Below are positions 20,455-29,339 of a stretch of 64,000 nt of DNA, one piece after another (within the stretch, counting starts at the first letter, position 1; the number at the start of each line of letters is the position of its first letter). A model generated the notes under the pieces. That model was not told the DNA's origin. It saw nothing but the letters and a program-made list of their open reading frames with translations, and did no database searches. The translations under genes and the position numbers were made by a program. Source of the stretch: Bacillus sp. N1-1 (GTDB taxonomy: Bacteria > Bacillota > Bacilli > Bacillales > Guptibacillaceae). The DNA is taken from assembly GCF_009818105.1 (NCBI RefSeq), contig NZ_CP046564.1, positions 3,162,001 through 3,226,000 on the forward strand, read 5' to 3'.

Positions 20455-20769
20455 TCACCTTACACTTGTAAGAAATTCTTCTATTTCTTCTTTACTTTTT
20501 CGCATCTTACTTACAAAGCGTCCTGTTTCCTCTCCGTCTTTAAATGCAACAAAGCTTGGAATACCAAAGATGTCCATTTCCTGACATAGCTCAATATGGT
20601 CATCACGATCAACGTAATAAAAATCCATCTCGCTATATTCTTCTTCTAGCTCTGGTAGAAATGGTTCAATCACACGACAATCTGGGCACCAATCTGCTGA
20701 AAAAAGCAATACCGATTTGCCCTCTTTAATCGCTTCTAAATATTCTTCATGTTTTTCAAATTTCTTCAT
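20455..20769 (-). CDS. ytpP: thioredoxin-like protein YtpP
   Basis: Single thioredoxin fold with the redox motif WCPDC near residue 27-31 and the cis-Pro segment FGIPSF near residue 72. The CPDC rather than CGPC active site marks the YtpP family. No signal peptide, so cytoplasmic. 104 residues as expected. Start after ATAGGAGG. Just downstream of the orphan PTS IIC gene (15 bp), so the two may be co-transcribed. Confidence 0.92.
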   Translation of the reverse strand: MKKFEKHEEYLEAIKEGKSVLLFSADWCPDCRVIEPFLPELEEEYSEMDFYYVDRDDHIELCQEMDIFGIPSFVAFKDGEETGRFVSKMRKSKEEIEEFLTSVR

Positions 20770-20784
20770 GATGAACCTCCTATA

Positions 20785-21798
20785 TTAATCTGTTTGTATC
20801 TTCATATCTCCAGGACGAATCAGTCCTTTTTGCCTCATTACCTCGGATATTAACAGACTTATTATTGCTGGTCCAACAAAATGCAACATAACAATCGCAA
20901 GCCAAATTTCTCCACCTGTCCCCATCACGTTAAGCGTCATAATTTGTCCAACGAAACCACTTGTACCCATTCCAGCACCAGACGGATTATTTAACAAAGA
21001 AAGCCAGCCACTTCCAATTGGAGCAAGAATAGCGCCAGCAACCGTTGGCGGCAGCAGAATCCACGGATTTCGAACTATATTTGCAACTTGTAGCATTGAA
21101 GTACCAATTCCCTGGGCAATTAAACCTCCTACCCCGTTTTCTCGATAGCTACTTACAGCAAATCCGACCATCTGAGCGGCACACCCAATCGTCGCTGCAC
21201 CGGCTGCAATGCCTTCTAACCCAAGCATGATGGCAATTGCAGCACTCGAAATAGGCGCAGTAAGAGCAAGTCCCATAAGCACTGCAACAATAATCCCCAT
21301 AATAATCGGTCGTTGCTCGGTTGCCCACATGATCAGAGACCCGAAATTTGTAAGGAGTGACTGAATTCCCGGTCCAATGAGAGTCGCCGTCCCATAACCT
21401 GCAAAAATTGTTATTAATGGAGTCACGATAATGTCTAACTTAGTTGACTTCGAAACAAGCTTTCCTGCTTCAGAAGCCACAAGGGCTGAAACGTAACTAC
21501 CAGCAGGGCCACCAAGTTCGGATCCAGCCGCTCCTGCAAGAATAGCTGAAAACAATACGAGGGGAGGTGCTCCTAGACCATAAGCAACCGCAACGCCAAT
21601 GGCTGTCCCCATTAAGCTCATTGCAAGTTCTCCCATTGGGATTAAAAAGGAAAGCGCAGAGACTTGCTCACCAATTGTTTTAAGAATTAAACCTATAATT
21701 AACGACGAAAAGAGGCCGAGCGCCATATAACTAAGCGCGGTTATAAAATACACATGCAGAGAAAGCGTAATGCCTTTCTTCTGTAAAAAATCTTTCAT
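20785..21798 (-). CDS. orphan PTS-type IIC membrane transporter (PTS_EIIC_2 family)
   Basis: Very hydrophobic 337-residue protein with about 8-10 membrane segments and glycine-rich loops (ILAGAAGSELGGPAGSYVSAL, GLEGIAAGAA). It resembles the PTS_EIIC_2 group of sugar-PTS-like IIC proteins. No IIA or IIB partner lies beside it, so either a distant PTS supplies phosphotransfer or it acts differently; the substrate is unknown. Start ATG 21798 follows GAAAGGAGAAATAG. Possibly transcribed with ytpP. Confidence 0.75.
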   Translation of the reverse strand: MKDFLQKKGITLSLHVYFITALSYMALGLFSSLIIGLILKTIGEQVSALSFLIPMGELAMSLMGTAIGVAVAYGLGAPPLVLFSAILAGAAGSELGGPAGSYVSALVASEAGKLVSKSTKLDIIVTPLITIFAGYGTATLIGPGIQSLLTNFGSLIMWATEQRPIIMGIIVAVLMGLALTAPISSAAIAIMLGLEGIAAGAATIGCAAQMVGFAVSSYRENGVGGLIAQGIGTSMLQVANIVRNPWILLPPTVAGAILAPIGSGWLSLLNNPSGAGMGTSGFVGQIMTLNVMGTGGEIWLAIVMLHFVGPAIISLLISEVMRQKGLIRPGDMKIQTD

Positions 21799-21966
21799 CT
21801 ATTTCTCCTTTCAAACGGATTATCCTGTTTTAGTATACACATATTTCTTCCACTACTTGATGAATAGGTTAAACCAGTTAAACTTCTTCCCTAATCTCTT
21901 TACTGGGAATAATTGAAAAGACCATGCTACAATAATGGCGTAAACATTTTTAAGGAGGCGTTACGG

Positions 21967-22413
21967 ATGGAATTGACGGTTTATCTTGCTGGACAAATTC
22001 ACGATGATTGGCGAAATGAACTGAAAGAAAATGCCATTAAAATGGAATTGCCTATTCAATTTGTTGGACCAATGGAAAATCATGATCGTTCCGACAACAT
22101 TGGCGAAGAAATTAAAGGCGAACAGTTAAATAAAATTCTGAAGGATGAAGCTGCTTCAGAAATTAACAACCTTCGAACTCACGTCTTACTTCAAAAATCA
22201 GACGTTGTTATTGCGCTTTTTGGTGAGAACTATAAACAGTGGAACAGTGCGATGGATGCAGCTACGGCGATCACTCTTCAGAAACCACTTATTCTGATTC
22301 GCCCTGACTCCCTTCATCATCCACTAAAAGAACTTTCAAACAAAGCACAAGTTACTGTTGAGAACACTGATCAAGCTTTAAAAGCACTATCTTATATTTT
22401 CGAAACAAATTAA
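21967..22413 (+). CDS. ytoQ: YtoQ family protein
   Basis: 148-residue protein identical in length to B. subtilis YtoQ. The start (LTVYLAGQIHDDWR) and the SDVVIALFGENYKQWNSAMDAATAI segment recall the nucleoside 2-deoxyribosyltransferase fold, but no reaction has been shown. The start at 21967 is chosen for AAGGAGG 8 bases upstream and homologous length; an upstream in-frame ATG at 21913 lacks a site. An extended -10 (TGCTACAAT, 21925-21933) probably drives it. It ends convergent with, and 4 bases inside, the DUF84 gene. Confidence 0.88.
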   Translation: MELTVYLAGQIHDDWRNELKENAIKMELPIQFVGPMENHDRSDNIGEEIKGEQLNKILKDEAASEINNLRTHVLLQKSDVVIALFGENYKQWNSAMDAATAITLQKPLILIRPDSLHHPLKELSNKAQVTVENTDQALKALSYIFETN

Positions 22414-22913
22414 CGCATTTGAAATTGGTATTGACCCAAAAGTAGAGATACAAGATGGTCATACATGTCCGTTCTTGAGACGGTGCCGTTGGTGAAAATT
22501 CCAATGGCGCCTTCTTTTTTGCTTACGTCCGCTCGACTTGCATACTCGGAAATAACTGGACCTAATTCATTTCCTTCCTCCAGCTTTTTTTTAATATTAT
22601 CAGGAAGCGGAAACCTTGCCCCCCCTGCAATTATTTCTGTGCCATTTTTATCAACAAGAGCTCCCCAATTGCAAACGTATAATTTCTCTTCAATGATCTG
22701 AACTCCACCTTCAAGACCGATCCCTATTTCACCCTGACTTGTTGCCAATGCGGCTCTCGCCCGTTGTTTTGCTCCAAGAAGCGTTTCTTCGTCTCCCCAT
22801 GGTTGATCGGCAACACCAGAATCAACGTCCACACCTATGACTTCGCCTACAAAATGGGCTTTTACTGCATTTATCTTCACCGGGTTCGTAGATCCAACCA
22901 CTAAATGATTCAC
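22410..22913 (-). CDS. DUF84 / YjjX-like inosine/xanthosine triphosphatase
   Basis: 167-residue Maf/HAM1-like fold protein of the DUF84 family; the start (VGSTNPVKINAVKAHF) and GIGLEGGVQ match. Relatives such as E. coli YjjX hydrolyse non-canonical ITP/XTP to protect nucleic acids, so a house-cleaning phosphatase is the best guess. Start at 22913 after GGAGGGATGTTGAGTGA. It converges on ytoQ with 4 bases shared. Confidence 0.82.
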   Translation of the reverse strand: MNHLVVGSTNPVKINAVKAHFVGEVIGVDVDSGVADQPWGDEETLLGAKQRARAALATSQGEIGIGLEGGVQIIEEKLYVCNWGALVDKNGTEIIAGGARFPLPDNIKKKLEEGNELGPVISEYASRADVSKKEGAIGIFTNGTVSRTDMYDHLVSLLLGQYQFQMR

Positions 22914-22949
22914 TCAACATCCCTCCACCTATTTGTTAAAAAATGCTCA

Positions 22950-22979
22950 TAAGAAAAGGAGCCTCTTCGGCCCCTTTTA
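22950..22979 (-). terminator. ytoP terminator
   Basis: Stem AAAAGGAGCC / GGCCCCTTTT with one mismatch, after ytoP on the minus strand. Confidence 0.7.
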
Positions 22980-22980
22980 C

Positions 22981-24048
22981 TTACACGTTGCTTTTAATGC
23001 TATCTACCGTTGCCTGATCTGTTGATTTCACTAATTTTATGATTAATTCTTTTGCAGCCGCATAATCATCTATGTGGATCATTGAAGAAGAGGTATGAAT
23101 ATATCTTGAGCAAATACCTACTACTGCGGAAGGAACACCATTATTGGACAAATGAACGCGTCCCGCATCCGTTCCTCCTTGAGAAATGAAATACTGATAA
23201 GGAATTTCATTACTTTCAGCAGTATCCAGGATAAAATCTCTTAAACCTTGGTGGGTCACCATTGAGCGATCATAGATCCGTAGAAGTGCTCCCTTACCAA
23301 GCTGACCAAATTCATTCTTATCTCCAGTCATATCATTCGCGGGACTTGCATCAAGTGCATAGAAAATATCCGGATTTATCATATTTGCTGCGGTTTGTGC
23401 ACCTCTTAGGCCCACTTCTTCTTGAACCGTAGCCCCAGAATACAACTCATTCGGTACCTCTTCATTTTGGAGTTCTTTCAATAGTTCTATCGCTAAACCT
23501 ACCCCGTAGCGATTATCCCAAGCTTTTGCCATGATTTTTTTCTCATTAGCCATTGGGGTGAAAGGGCAAACGGGAACGATTTGCTGGCCTGGCTTAACGC
23601 CAATTCGTTCGGCATCTTCCTTGTTGTCAGCACCAATATCGATAAGCATGTTTTTAATTGCCATTGGTTTATTTCGAGTCGCATCATCAAGTAAATGCGG
23701 TGGGATTGATCCAATCACACCAGGAATTGGTCCGTTCTTGGTCATCACCTGGACACGCTGAGCAAGAAGAACTTGACTCCACCAACCTCCAAGGGTTTGG
23801 AAACGCAACATTCCATTTTCGGTGATGGATGTTACCATAAATCCAACTTCATCCATATGACCAGCGACCATAACACGTGGCCCATCGTTTCGTTTAACCC
23901 CGAAAACACTTCCAAGATTATCTTGAATGATTTCATCTGTATACTTACTAATTTCACTTTTTACGAATTTTCTAACATCATGCTCAAAACCCGGTGCACC
24001 TTGTAGTTCCGTTAATGTTTTAAAAAGCGTCAACGTTTCTTTATTCAT
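22981..24048 (-). CDS. ytoP: M42 family metallopeptidase YtoP
   Basis: Dinuclear-metal aminopeptidase of family M42 (tetrahedral peptidases). Metal and catalytic residues are visible in [11 protein letters not shown] (His, Asp), WDNRYG (Asp) and QEEVGLRGA (the Glu pair), plus a late DASP and H. At 355 residues it matches B. subtilis YtoP. It likely trims short peptides in the cytoplasm; some relatives are annotated as endoglucanases, for which there is no support here. Confidence 0.93.
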   Translation of the reverse strand: MNKETLTLFKTLTELQGAPGFEHDVRKFVKSEISKYTDEIIQDNLGSVFGVKRNDGPRVMVAGHMDEVGFMVTSITENGMLRFQTLGGWWSQVLLAQRVQVMTKNGPIPGVIGSIPPHLLDDATRNKPMAIKNMLIDIGADNKEDAERIGVKPGQQIVPVCPFTPMANEKKIMAKAWDNRYGVGLAIELLKELQNEEVPNELYSGATVQEEVGLRGAQTAANMINPDIFYALDASPANDMTGDKNEFGQLGKGALLRIYDRSMVTHQGLRDFILDTAESNEIPYQYFISQGGTDAGRVHLSNNGVPSAVVGICSRYIHTSSSMIHIDDYAAAKELIIKLVKSTDQATVDSIKSNV

Positions 24049-24211
24049 ATGTATCCCCTTCCATCGTTCGTCTCTTCCTATTGTATCGAATCTGGTTCCT
24101 CCTTGCTAGTGTCATGGATTTCCGATAGAAACATTTGGTCCAAGTGAGAAATTCAGATATACTAAAGATGGAAAACAAATTGCCCACATGAAGAAGGGAG
24201 AATCGTAAGCA

Positions 24212-24526
24212 ATGAGAACAAAGGATTTGTTAATTGGAGCATTAATTGGTGCAGGAGCCGCAACAATTACAGTGTCCACAATCGCTTCAAAAAAAACGTA
24301 TATTTCACCTGAGAAAGCTTTAAAAGCAGTTAAAGGTGCTGTAAAACCCGTATATACTGTTAAAGGGTCATGGATTCATATGAAAACGGATTCAGTGGAG
24401 AAATTCAACCTTCCATATACCGTTTATGCGGGAGGCTTAACCTGCGAAAAAGAAGGTGATCTTCAGCAGCTTGACTTTATGGTAGATGCAGAAACAGGTA
24501 CTTTAGTGGAATTACAGGCTCAGTAA
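24212..24526 (+). CDS. ytzB: YtzB, PepSY-domain membrane protein
   Basis: 104-residue protein with an N-terminal membrane or signal segment (LLIGALIGAGAATITVSTIA) followed by one PepSY domain (SPEKALKAVKGAV... GTLVELQ). PepSY domains are often found with peptidases or as inhibitory modules. Start ATG at 24212 after GAAGGGAGAATCG. It is divergent from the peptidase gene ytoP, as in B. subtilis. Function otherwise unknown. Confidence 0.88.
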   Translation: MRTKDLLIGALIGAGAATITVSTIASKKTYISPEKALKAVKGAVKPVYTVKGSWIHMKTDSVEKFNLPYTVYAGGLTCEKEGDLQQLDFMVDAETGTLVELQAQ

Positions 24527-24555
24527 AAAAATCGCTGTTTGCAAGAATCATAATA

Positions 24556-24587
24556 GAAATCCCCGTGCACGAGGCACGGGGATTTTG
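24556..24587. terminator. terminator after ytzB / unknown gene
   Basis: 12-bp perfect stem AAATCCCCGTGC / GCACGGGGATTT between two convergent genes; short T-runs on both sides. Confidence 0.8.
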
Positions 24588-24605
24588 CTGTCTTATTTGG
24601 GTCAA

Positions 24606-25148
24606 TTAAAAAGTAGTATTCGTGTCGTAAACGTTATTTTGCAATTTAAAACGAAGTGTTGAATACTTATTTTTAGTCCATAAGTAGGCAAGAAGTGCTG
24701 GACCAACAAGCATTATCGCACTTAGAAAAAGAATGACGCTCATGTGAAGGTGTTCACCAGTAACATCTGCGTGACTATCTTTATATTCTTTCGCTTTTTC
24801 AATATCCAATACTTTTGAATCCGGGATGATTGCGTTGGCTTCTGTATCATAGAAAAGGACCTGTGTATGATCTTCAAAGAAAATGTTGTCACGAACTGTT
24901 GTAAACTCTACAAGCATCATTGAGACTTTGCTAAATTCCTTATCTGCTGAGCTGTCCACTTCAAGATTTTCCGCGTCTACAACTTTAAGAGAACCTTTGT
25001 CATAGTCATAGTGCTCTTCCCCAAGATAACTAGCTACGCCCTTCTTCACTTCATCACTAACATCCGCTTCAGCATGTGCTGCTGTCCCCGCGAAAGGAAA
25101 TGCGATTAAAAATACAGCAAGAAGTGCAAAAATTCCTTTTTTCATCAT
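24606..25148 (-). CDS. unknown secreted, C-terminally membrane-anchored protein
   Basis: I do not recognise this family. Residues 1-24 are a signal peptide ending in AAHA before EADVSDE. Then comes an acidic external region of about 110 residues, one membrane helix (MSVILFLSAIMLVGPALLAYLW) and a short basic tail, so most of the protein is outside the cell. Two adjacent ATGs (25148, 25145) follow GAGGAGG; the second has better spacing, and the frame extends to 25166 without a site. It is between ytzB and proI with its own terminator arrangement; no neighbour hints at the role. Confidence 0.7.
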   Translation of the reverse strand: MMKKGIFALLAVFLIAFPFAGTAAHAEADVSDEVKKGVASYLGEEHYDYDKGSLKVVDAENLEVDSSADKEFSKVSMMLVEFTTVRDNIFFEDHTQVLFYDTEANAIIPDSKVLDIEKAKEYKDSHADVTGEHLHMSVILFLSAIMLVGPALLAYLWTKNKYSTLRFKLQNNVYDTNTTF

Positions 25149-25310
25149 TTTTTCCTCCTCTATCAAACAAATTATCCAATTCTTATCATATCATATTCCA
25201 ACTATTATTCTACTAACATTTTGTAGAAAAGAACATCCAATAGGAGGAAATGACGGACAGATCATCCATCCTAGGTTAGATTACGTTTACCCTTCCCGAT
25301 TCATTTCATA

Positions 25311-25343
25311 ACAAAAAAAAGAACCGGTATGCACCGGTCCTTA
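25311..25343 (-). terminator. proI terminator
   Basis: Stem GAACCGGT / ACCGGTCC with loop ATGC and a long minus-strand T-run. Confidence 0.82.
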
Positions 25344-26183
25344 CTGAATTACTGGTTTTTTATCGAATTGAGTACTAATTTCTTTTGAGCGTGTAGCTGC
25401 ATTTTCAACCGCTGCTACAAAAGCTTCTCCGCCACCATTATCATACAACGCTTCAAGACCAGCTTGAGTTGTACCGTTTGGTGAAGTTACTTTTTTTCTT
25501 AGTGCAGAAGGCGAATCTTCAGATTGCTCTGCCATCATTCCGGCACCTAGTACCGTTTGAACAGCCATTTTTCGAGCGGTTTCTGTTTCAATTCCACCTT
25601 CAATTGCAGCTTTCTCAAGGCTTTCTATCACATAATAAATATAAGCCGGTCCGCTTCCTGCAACGCCTGTAAATACATCCATTTGCTCTTCTTCGATAAC
25701 AACTGTCTCCCCAATAGAACGTATAAGGGCGCGAGCAATTGTAACCTGCTCATCACTTACATGTTTGCCTGCCGCTAAAGCAGAAATAGATTTCCCAATC
25801 ATACTTGATGTGTTTGGCATAACGCGGATGACTGGTTGCTCTCCATCCAGTTGCTCCTCGATATAGGAGGATGGTACGCCAGCTAGAACAGATAGGAGAA
25901 GTTGATCATTCGTGATAAAGTTCTCAATCCCTTCTAGTGCACGTTCAACATCTTTAGGTTTCATTGCCAGGATTACAACATCAGCCTCACGAACGGCGAA
26001 TTCTATGCTTTGCGTCGCCAATACGCCGTGGTTTTCCATTAGCTCCTGACGACGTTGTTCATTACTTCTGTTTGTCATAATAATACGTTCAGGTTCAATA
26101 GTACCTGACTCAATCATTCCTGCAGCCATTGCCTCTGCCATTGAACCCGCTCCGATAAACGTTACGGTTTTATTTTCTAGCAT
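25341..26183 (-). CDS. proI: pyrroline-5-carboxylate reductase
   Basis: NAD(P)H-dependent last step of proline synthesis. It has the N-terminal Rossmann motif GAGSMAEAMAAG and the C-terminal P5CR signature (GSGPAYIYYVIESL ... KKVTSPNGTTQAG). 280 residues; closest in length and type to ProI among the several B. subtilis paralogues, though proC or proG cannot be excluded. Start 26183 after AAAGGAGGCAATC. A perfect cre match lies 115 bp upstream (26299-26312). Confidence 0.93.
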   Translation of the reverse strand: MLENKTVTFIGAGSMAEAMAAGMIESGTIEPERIIMTNRSNEQRRQELMENHGVLATQSIEFAVREADVVILAMKPKDVERALEGIENFITNDQLLLSVLAGVPSSYIEEQLDGEQPVIRVMPNTSSMIGKSISALAAGKHVSDEQVTIARALIRSIGETVVIEEEQMDVFTGVAGSGPAYIYYVIESLEKAAIEGGIETETARKMAVQTVLGAGMMAEQSEDSPSALRKKVTSPNGTTQAGLEALYDNGGGEAFVAAVENAATRSKEISTQFDKKPVIQ

Positions 26184-26298
26184 GATTGCCTCCTTTGGAT
26201 TTCCGAAAAATCATCTACGGTCATTTATACTAACACTGCATCCTTAGACCTTCAACCTTTTAGACACAAGAAATGAGCATAAGCGCAAGATACCTAGT

Positions 26299-26312
26299 GA
26301 AAACGTTATCAT
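26299..26312. promoter_or_regulatory. cre site (perfect consensus match)
   Basis: TGAAAACGTTATCA fits the CcpA box TGWNANCGNTNWCA at every defined position. It lies upstream of proI and downstream of fruA, so its target is unclear; proI is the only gene it precedes. Confidence 0.6.
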
Positions 26313-26464
26313 TCGAATCTCAATGTAAACTGTATGAATGAAATGGACATATATCGGTTCTCACGCTCTCTCATCCCCTCTCATCGAAACTATACTTTTA
26401 ACAAAAAGTGGGAAATTCAGCCACTACATCAAATTCACAACTTTGTACCGTTCTTTAATAATCA

Positions 26465-26498
26465 AGAAAAAAGAGACTCCCATTCGGAGCCTCTTTCA
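26465..26498 (-). terminator. fru operon terminator
   Basis: Stem AAAGAGACTCC / GGAGCCTCTTT with one mismatch and a minus-strand T-run, just after fruA. Confidence 0.85.
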
Positions 26499-26502
26499 CT
26501 TA

Positions 26503-28410
26503 TTATGCTTGTACTTGTGGCTTTGATTTTTTTAGTATACCAACCATCAAAGCTGTGATAATTGTACCAATGACGATAGCAAGGATATAGAGAAGAATGT
26601 GTGTTAACGAGATATTGTTTACAGACCAGAGAACAAATGCTCCGCCGTGCGGTGCTGGTAAAGCTATATTAAACAACATTGTTAATGCGCCTGCTACAGA
26701 TGATCCAACAATAATGGAAGGAATCACTCGTCCCGGATCTGCTGCTGCAAATGGAATTGCGCCTTCCGTGATGAAAGAAGCCCCCATCACATAAGCTACT
26801 TTGCCTGCTTCACGCTCAGTTTTGTTGAAGCGATTTTTAAATAGCGTTGTTGCAAGAGCAAGCCCAAGTGGTGGCGTCATACCGCCCGCCATGATTGCTG
26901 CATGATACGTTAGATTACCTGCATCAATCATCGCAATACCGAATGTAAAGGCTGCCTTATTAATTGGACCACCCATATCAACCGCCATCATACCACCAAG
27001 AATTAAGCCTAGTAGAAGTTTGTTTGTCGTACCCATTCCGCTCAACCAATTTTCTAGCCCAGTGTTTAAAGCCCCTACAGGTTCAATCACGACATACATC
27101 ATAATGATTCCTGTGATAAAGATACCAAACAAAGGATATAGAAGAACCGGCTTTAACCCCTCTAGGGACTGTGGGAGTCCAGAGAAAAGCTTTTTCAAAA
27201 GAAGAACAGCGTAACCAGCAAGGAAACCTGCAATAAGTCCACCTAGAAAACCTGCACCGTTCGTAGAAGCCATTAAGCCACCAACAAGACCTGGAGCAAG
27301 ACCAGGACGATCGGCAATACTCATTGCGATAAACCCTGCAAGGACTGGAATCATAAGAGCAAAGGCATTTCCACCGCCAATTGTGCTAAGTGCTGCTGCA
27401 AATGCATTGTAACTTGGATCATCTGGATCGGCAGCATTAATGCCAAAGATAAATGAAAGGGCTATCAGAATACCGCCACCAACTACGAGCGGAAGCATAT
27501 TCGAAACACCGTTCATCAAGTGCTTGTAGAAAGCTGATTGCTTTCCTTTTCTTTCGTTTTTCTTCTCACTGATTTGATCTTCGTATGATCCAGATGCTTT
27601 ATAGACTGGCGCATCGCCATTTGCTGCCTGCTTTAATAAGTCTGCAGGCTTCCGAATTGCCTCCGCAACAGGAACTTCAATTACTTTCTTCCCTTTGAAC
27701 CGATCCATTTCTACTTTTGTATCTGCTGCAACAATAATACCTGGTGCCTTTTCAATCTCTTCATCAGTTAGACGATTTTTCACGCCCCCTGATCCATTTG
27801 TTTCAACCTTGACACTATAGCCCATTTCAGATGCTTTCGCTTTCAGTGCATCCGCAGCCATATAAGTGTGTGCAATTCCAGTAGGGCATGCTGTAACAGC
27901 TAATATTTTTCCAGTAACTTCAGTTGTTTCTTCTACTTCATCTTCATCAGCATTTTCTTCTTCTTTCTGATCAAATGCTTGCAAAACCTCTTCTTCCGTT
28001 CTTGCTTCAAGAAGTCCTTTACGGAATTCGTTATCCATTAAAAATGAAGATAGTCTTGATAGTGCTTCTAAATGCGTTTGATTCGCTCCTTCAGTAGCAG
28101 CAATCATAAAGAACAAGTGCGCCGGCTGACCGTCAAGAGACTGATAATCGATACCCGCATTAGAACGTCCAAACACAATTGCAGGCGACTTTACGGCAGC
28201 TGTTTTGGCATGAGGAATGGCTATTCCTTCTCCAATCCCAGTCGTACTCTCTTTCTCACGCGCATGAATCGCTTTTTTAAACGCGTTAAGGTCCTGCAAT
28301 TTGCCTGCTTTCTCTAGTTTTTCAGACAGCTCATTAATAACACGATCTTTCGAATCCGCTTCAAGGTTCAGAATCATTGTCTCTTTTGTTAATAATTCTG
28401 TGATTCTCAT
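26503..28410 (-). CDS. fruA: PTS fructose transporter IIABC
   Basis: Takes up fructose and phosphorylates it to fructose 1-phosphate. Domain order is IIA (residues 1-150, active His in GIAIPHAK), IIB (about 168-265, active Cys in ACPTGIAHTYMAA) and IIC (about 295-630, many membrane helices, GLALATTLFKNRF). 635 residues is the normal length of this fused type. Its ATG overlaps the fruK stop by four bases, so it is translationally coupled at the end of fruR-fruK-fruA. Confidence 0.97.
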   Translation of the reverse strand: MRITELLTKETMILNLEADSKDRVINELSEKLEKAGKLQDLNAFKKAIHAREKESTTGIGEGIAIPHAKTAAVKSPAIVFGRSNAGIDYQSLDGQPAHLFFMIAATEGANQTHLEALSRLSSFLMDNEFRKGLLEARTEEEVLQAFDQKEEENADEDEVEETTEVTGKILAVTACPTGIAHTYMAADALKAKASEMGYSVKVETNGSGGVKNRLTDEEIEKAPGIIVAADTKVEMDRFKGKKVIEVPVAEAIRKPADLLKQAANGDAPVYKASGSYEDQISEKKNERKGKQSAFYKHLMNGVSNMLPLVVGGGILIALSFIFGINAADPDDPSYNAFAAALSTIGGGNAFALMIPVLAGFIAMSIADRPGLAPGLVGGLMASTNGAGFLGGLIAGFLAGYAVLLLKKLFSGLPQSLEGLKPVLLYPLFGIFITGIIMMYVVIEPVGALNTGLENWLSGMGTTNKLLLGLILGGMMAVDMGGPINKAAFTFGIAMIDAGNLTYHAAIMAGGMTPPLGLALATTLFKNRFNKTEREAGKVAYVMGASFITEGAIPFAAADPGRVIPSIIVGSSVAGALTMLFNIALPAPHGGAFVLWSVNNISLTHILLYILAIVIGTIITALMVGILKKSKPQVQA

Positions 28411-29339
28411 ATTCCCCGACCTCCCATATCATCATAAGGCTTAACCGTAATTTGTTTTCTTAACTCTTGAACTTCTTCTGCTGTACAGAAACCAGTTGAA
28501 AATGCGCTCGCGCTTCCTGCTGCGATCCCCGATTGGAATGCTTCTTTCAAGTTTTCAGTTTCGATGTATTTACTAAGAAAACCAGCTACTACTGAATCCC
28601 CTGCTCCAACTGAATTCTGTACTTTACCGATTGGGACATTACCAAACAGAACATCTTCAGCTGTAATCAATACAGCTCCATCCCCTGCCAATGAAACAAT
28701 CACGTTCTTTGCGCCCATTTCTTGAACTTTCTTACCGTATTTGACCGCCTCCGCTACTGAAGTAATGTCAACATCAAATAAATCGCCTAGTTCATGGTGG
28801 TTCGGTTTTACTAAAAACGGTTTTGCTCTTACTACTTCCTTTAACGCTTTTCCTTTAGTATCAACAATCGCCTGTACGCCATCTGGGAGTGCCTGGAGGA
28901 TTCGAGAATAGATCGCTTGATCAACACTCGAAGGAACGCTCCCTGCCATAACAACAACTTCCCCTGCAACAGTTTGTGAAAGTTGAGTAAATAATTGCTC
29001 AATATCACTTTCTGTTATTACTGGAGATAAACCATTAATTTCTGTTTCTTCTCCATTTTTTAACTTAATGTTAATTCGCGTATCACCATTTACATGAATA
29101 AAGTTAGAATGAAGAGCTTCCTCTTTCAGCGATTGTTCAATGAACTGACCCGTAAATCCGCCAACAAACCCTAATGCTGTGGATTCATGTCCAAGGCGTT
29201 TTAGAACTTTCGTCACATTAACACCTTTTCCCCCTGCGATTTTCATCTCTTCGTCTACCGTATTAACGAGTCCAGTTTTAAGGTTCTCCAGTCGTACAAT
29301 ATAGTCGACTGATGGATTTAACGTAATTGTATAGATCAT
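28407..29339 (-). CDS. fruK: 1-phosphofructokinase
   Basis: PfkB-family kinase turning fructose 1-phosphate into the 1,6-bisphosphate. It shows the substrate-binding GGKGVNVTKVL near residue 38 and the ATP/catalytic signature GAGDSVVAGF near residue 250. 310 residues. It overlaps fruR and fruA by four bases each. Tagatose-6-phosphate kinase is a relative, but the operon fixes the role. Confidence 0.96.
   Translation of the reverse strand: MIYTITLNPSVDYIVRLENLKTGLVNTVDEEMKIAGGKGVNVTKVLKRLGHESTALGFVGGFTGQFIEQSLKEEALHSNFIHVNGDTRINIKLKNGEETEINGLSPVITESDIEQLFTQLSQTVAGEVVVMAGSVPSSVDQAIYSRILQALPDGVQAIVDTKGKALKEVVRAKPFLVKPNHHELGDLFDVDITSVAEAVKYGKKVQEMGAKNVIVSLAGDGAVLITAEDVLFGNVPIGKVQNSVGAGDSVVAGFLSKYIETENLKEAFQSGIAAGSASAFSTGFCTAEEVQELRKQITVKPYDDMGGRGI

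Larger units (their letters stand above)
26184..26502. other. proI-fruA intergenic region
   Basis: About 320 bp. It contains the cre-like site at 26299-26312 and the fru terminator. Two overlapping plus-strand frames starting near 26334 have no ribosome binding site and run through the terminator, so no gene is called. Confidence 0.5.

Noticed and set aside
26334..26558. Plus-strand frames (74 and 62 codons) in the proI-fruA gap
   Set aside because: No ribosome binding site; they run through the fru terminator into fruA.
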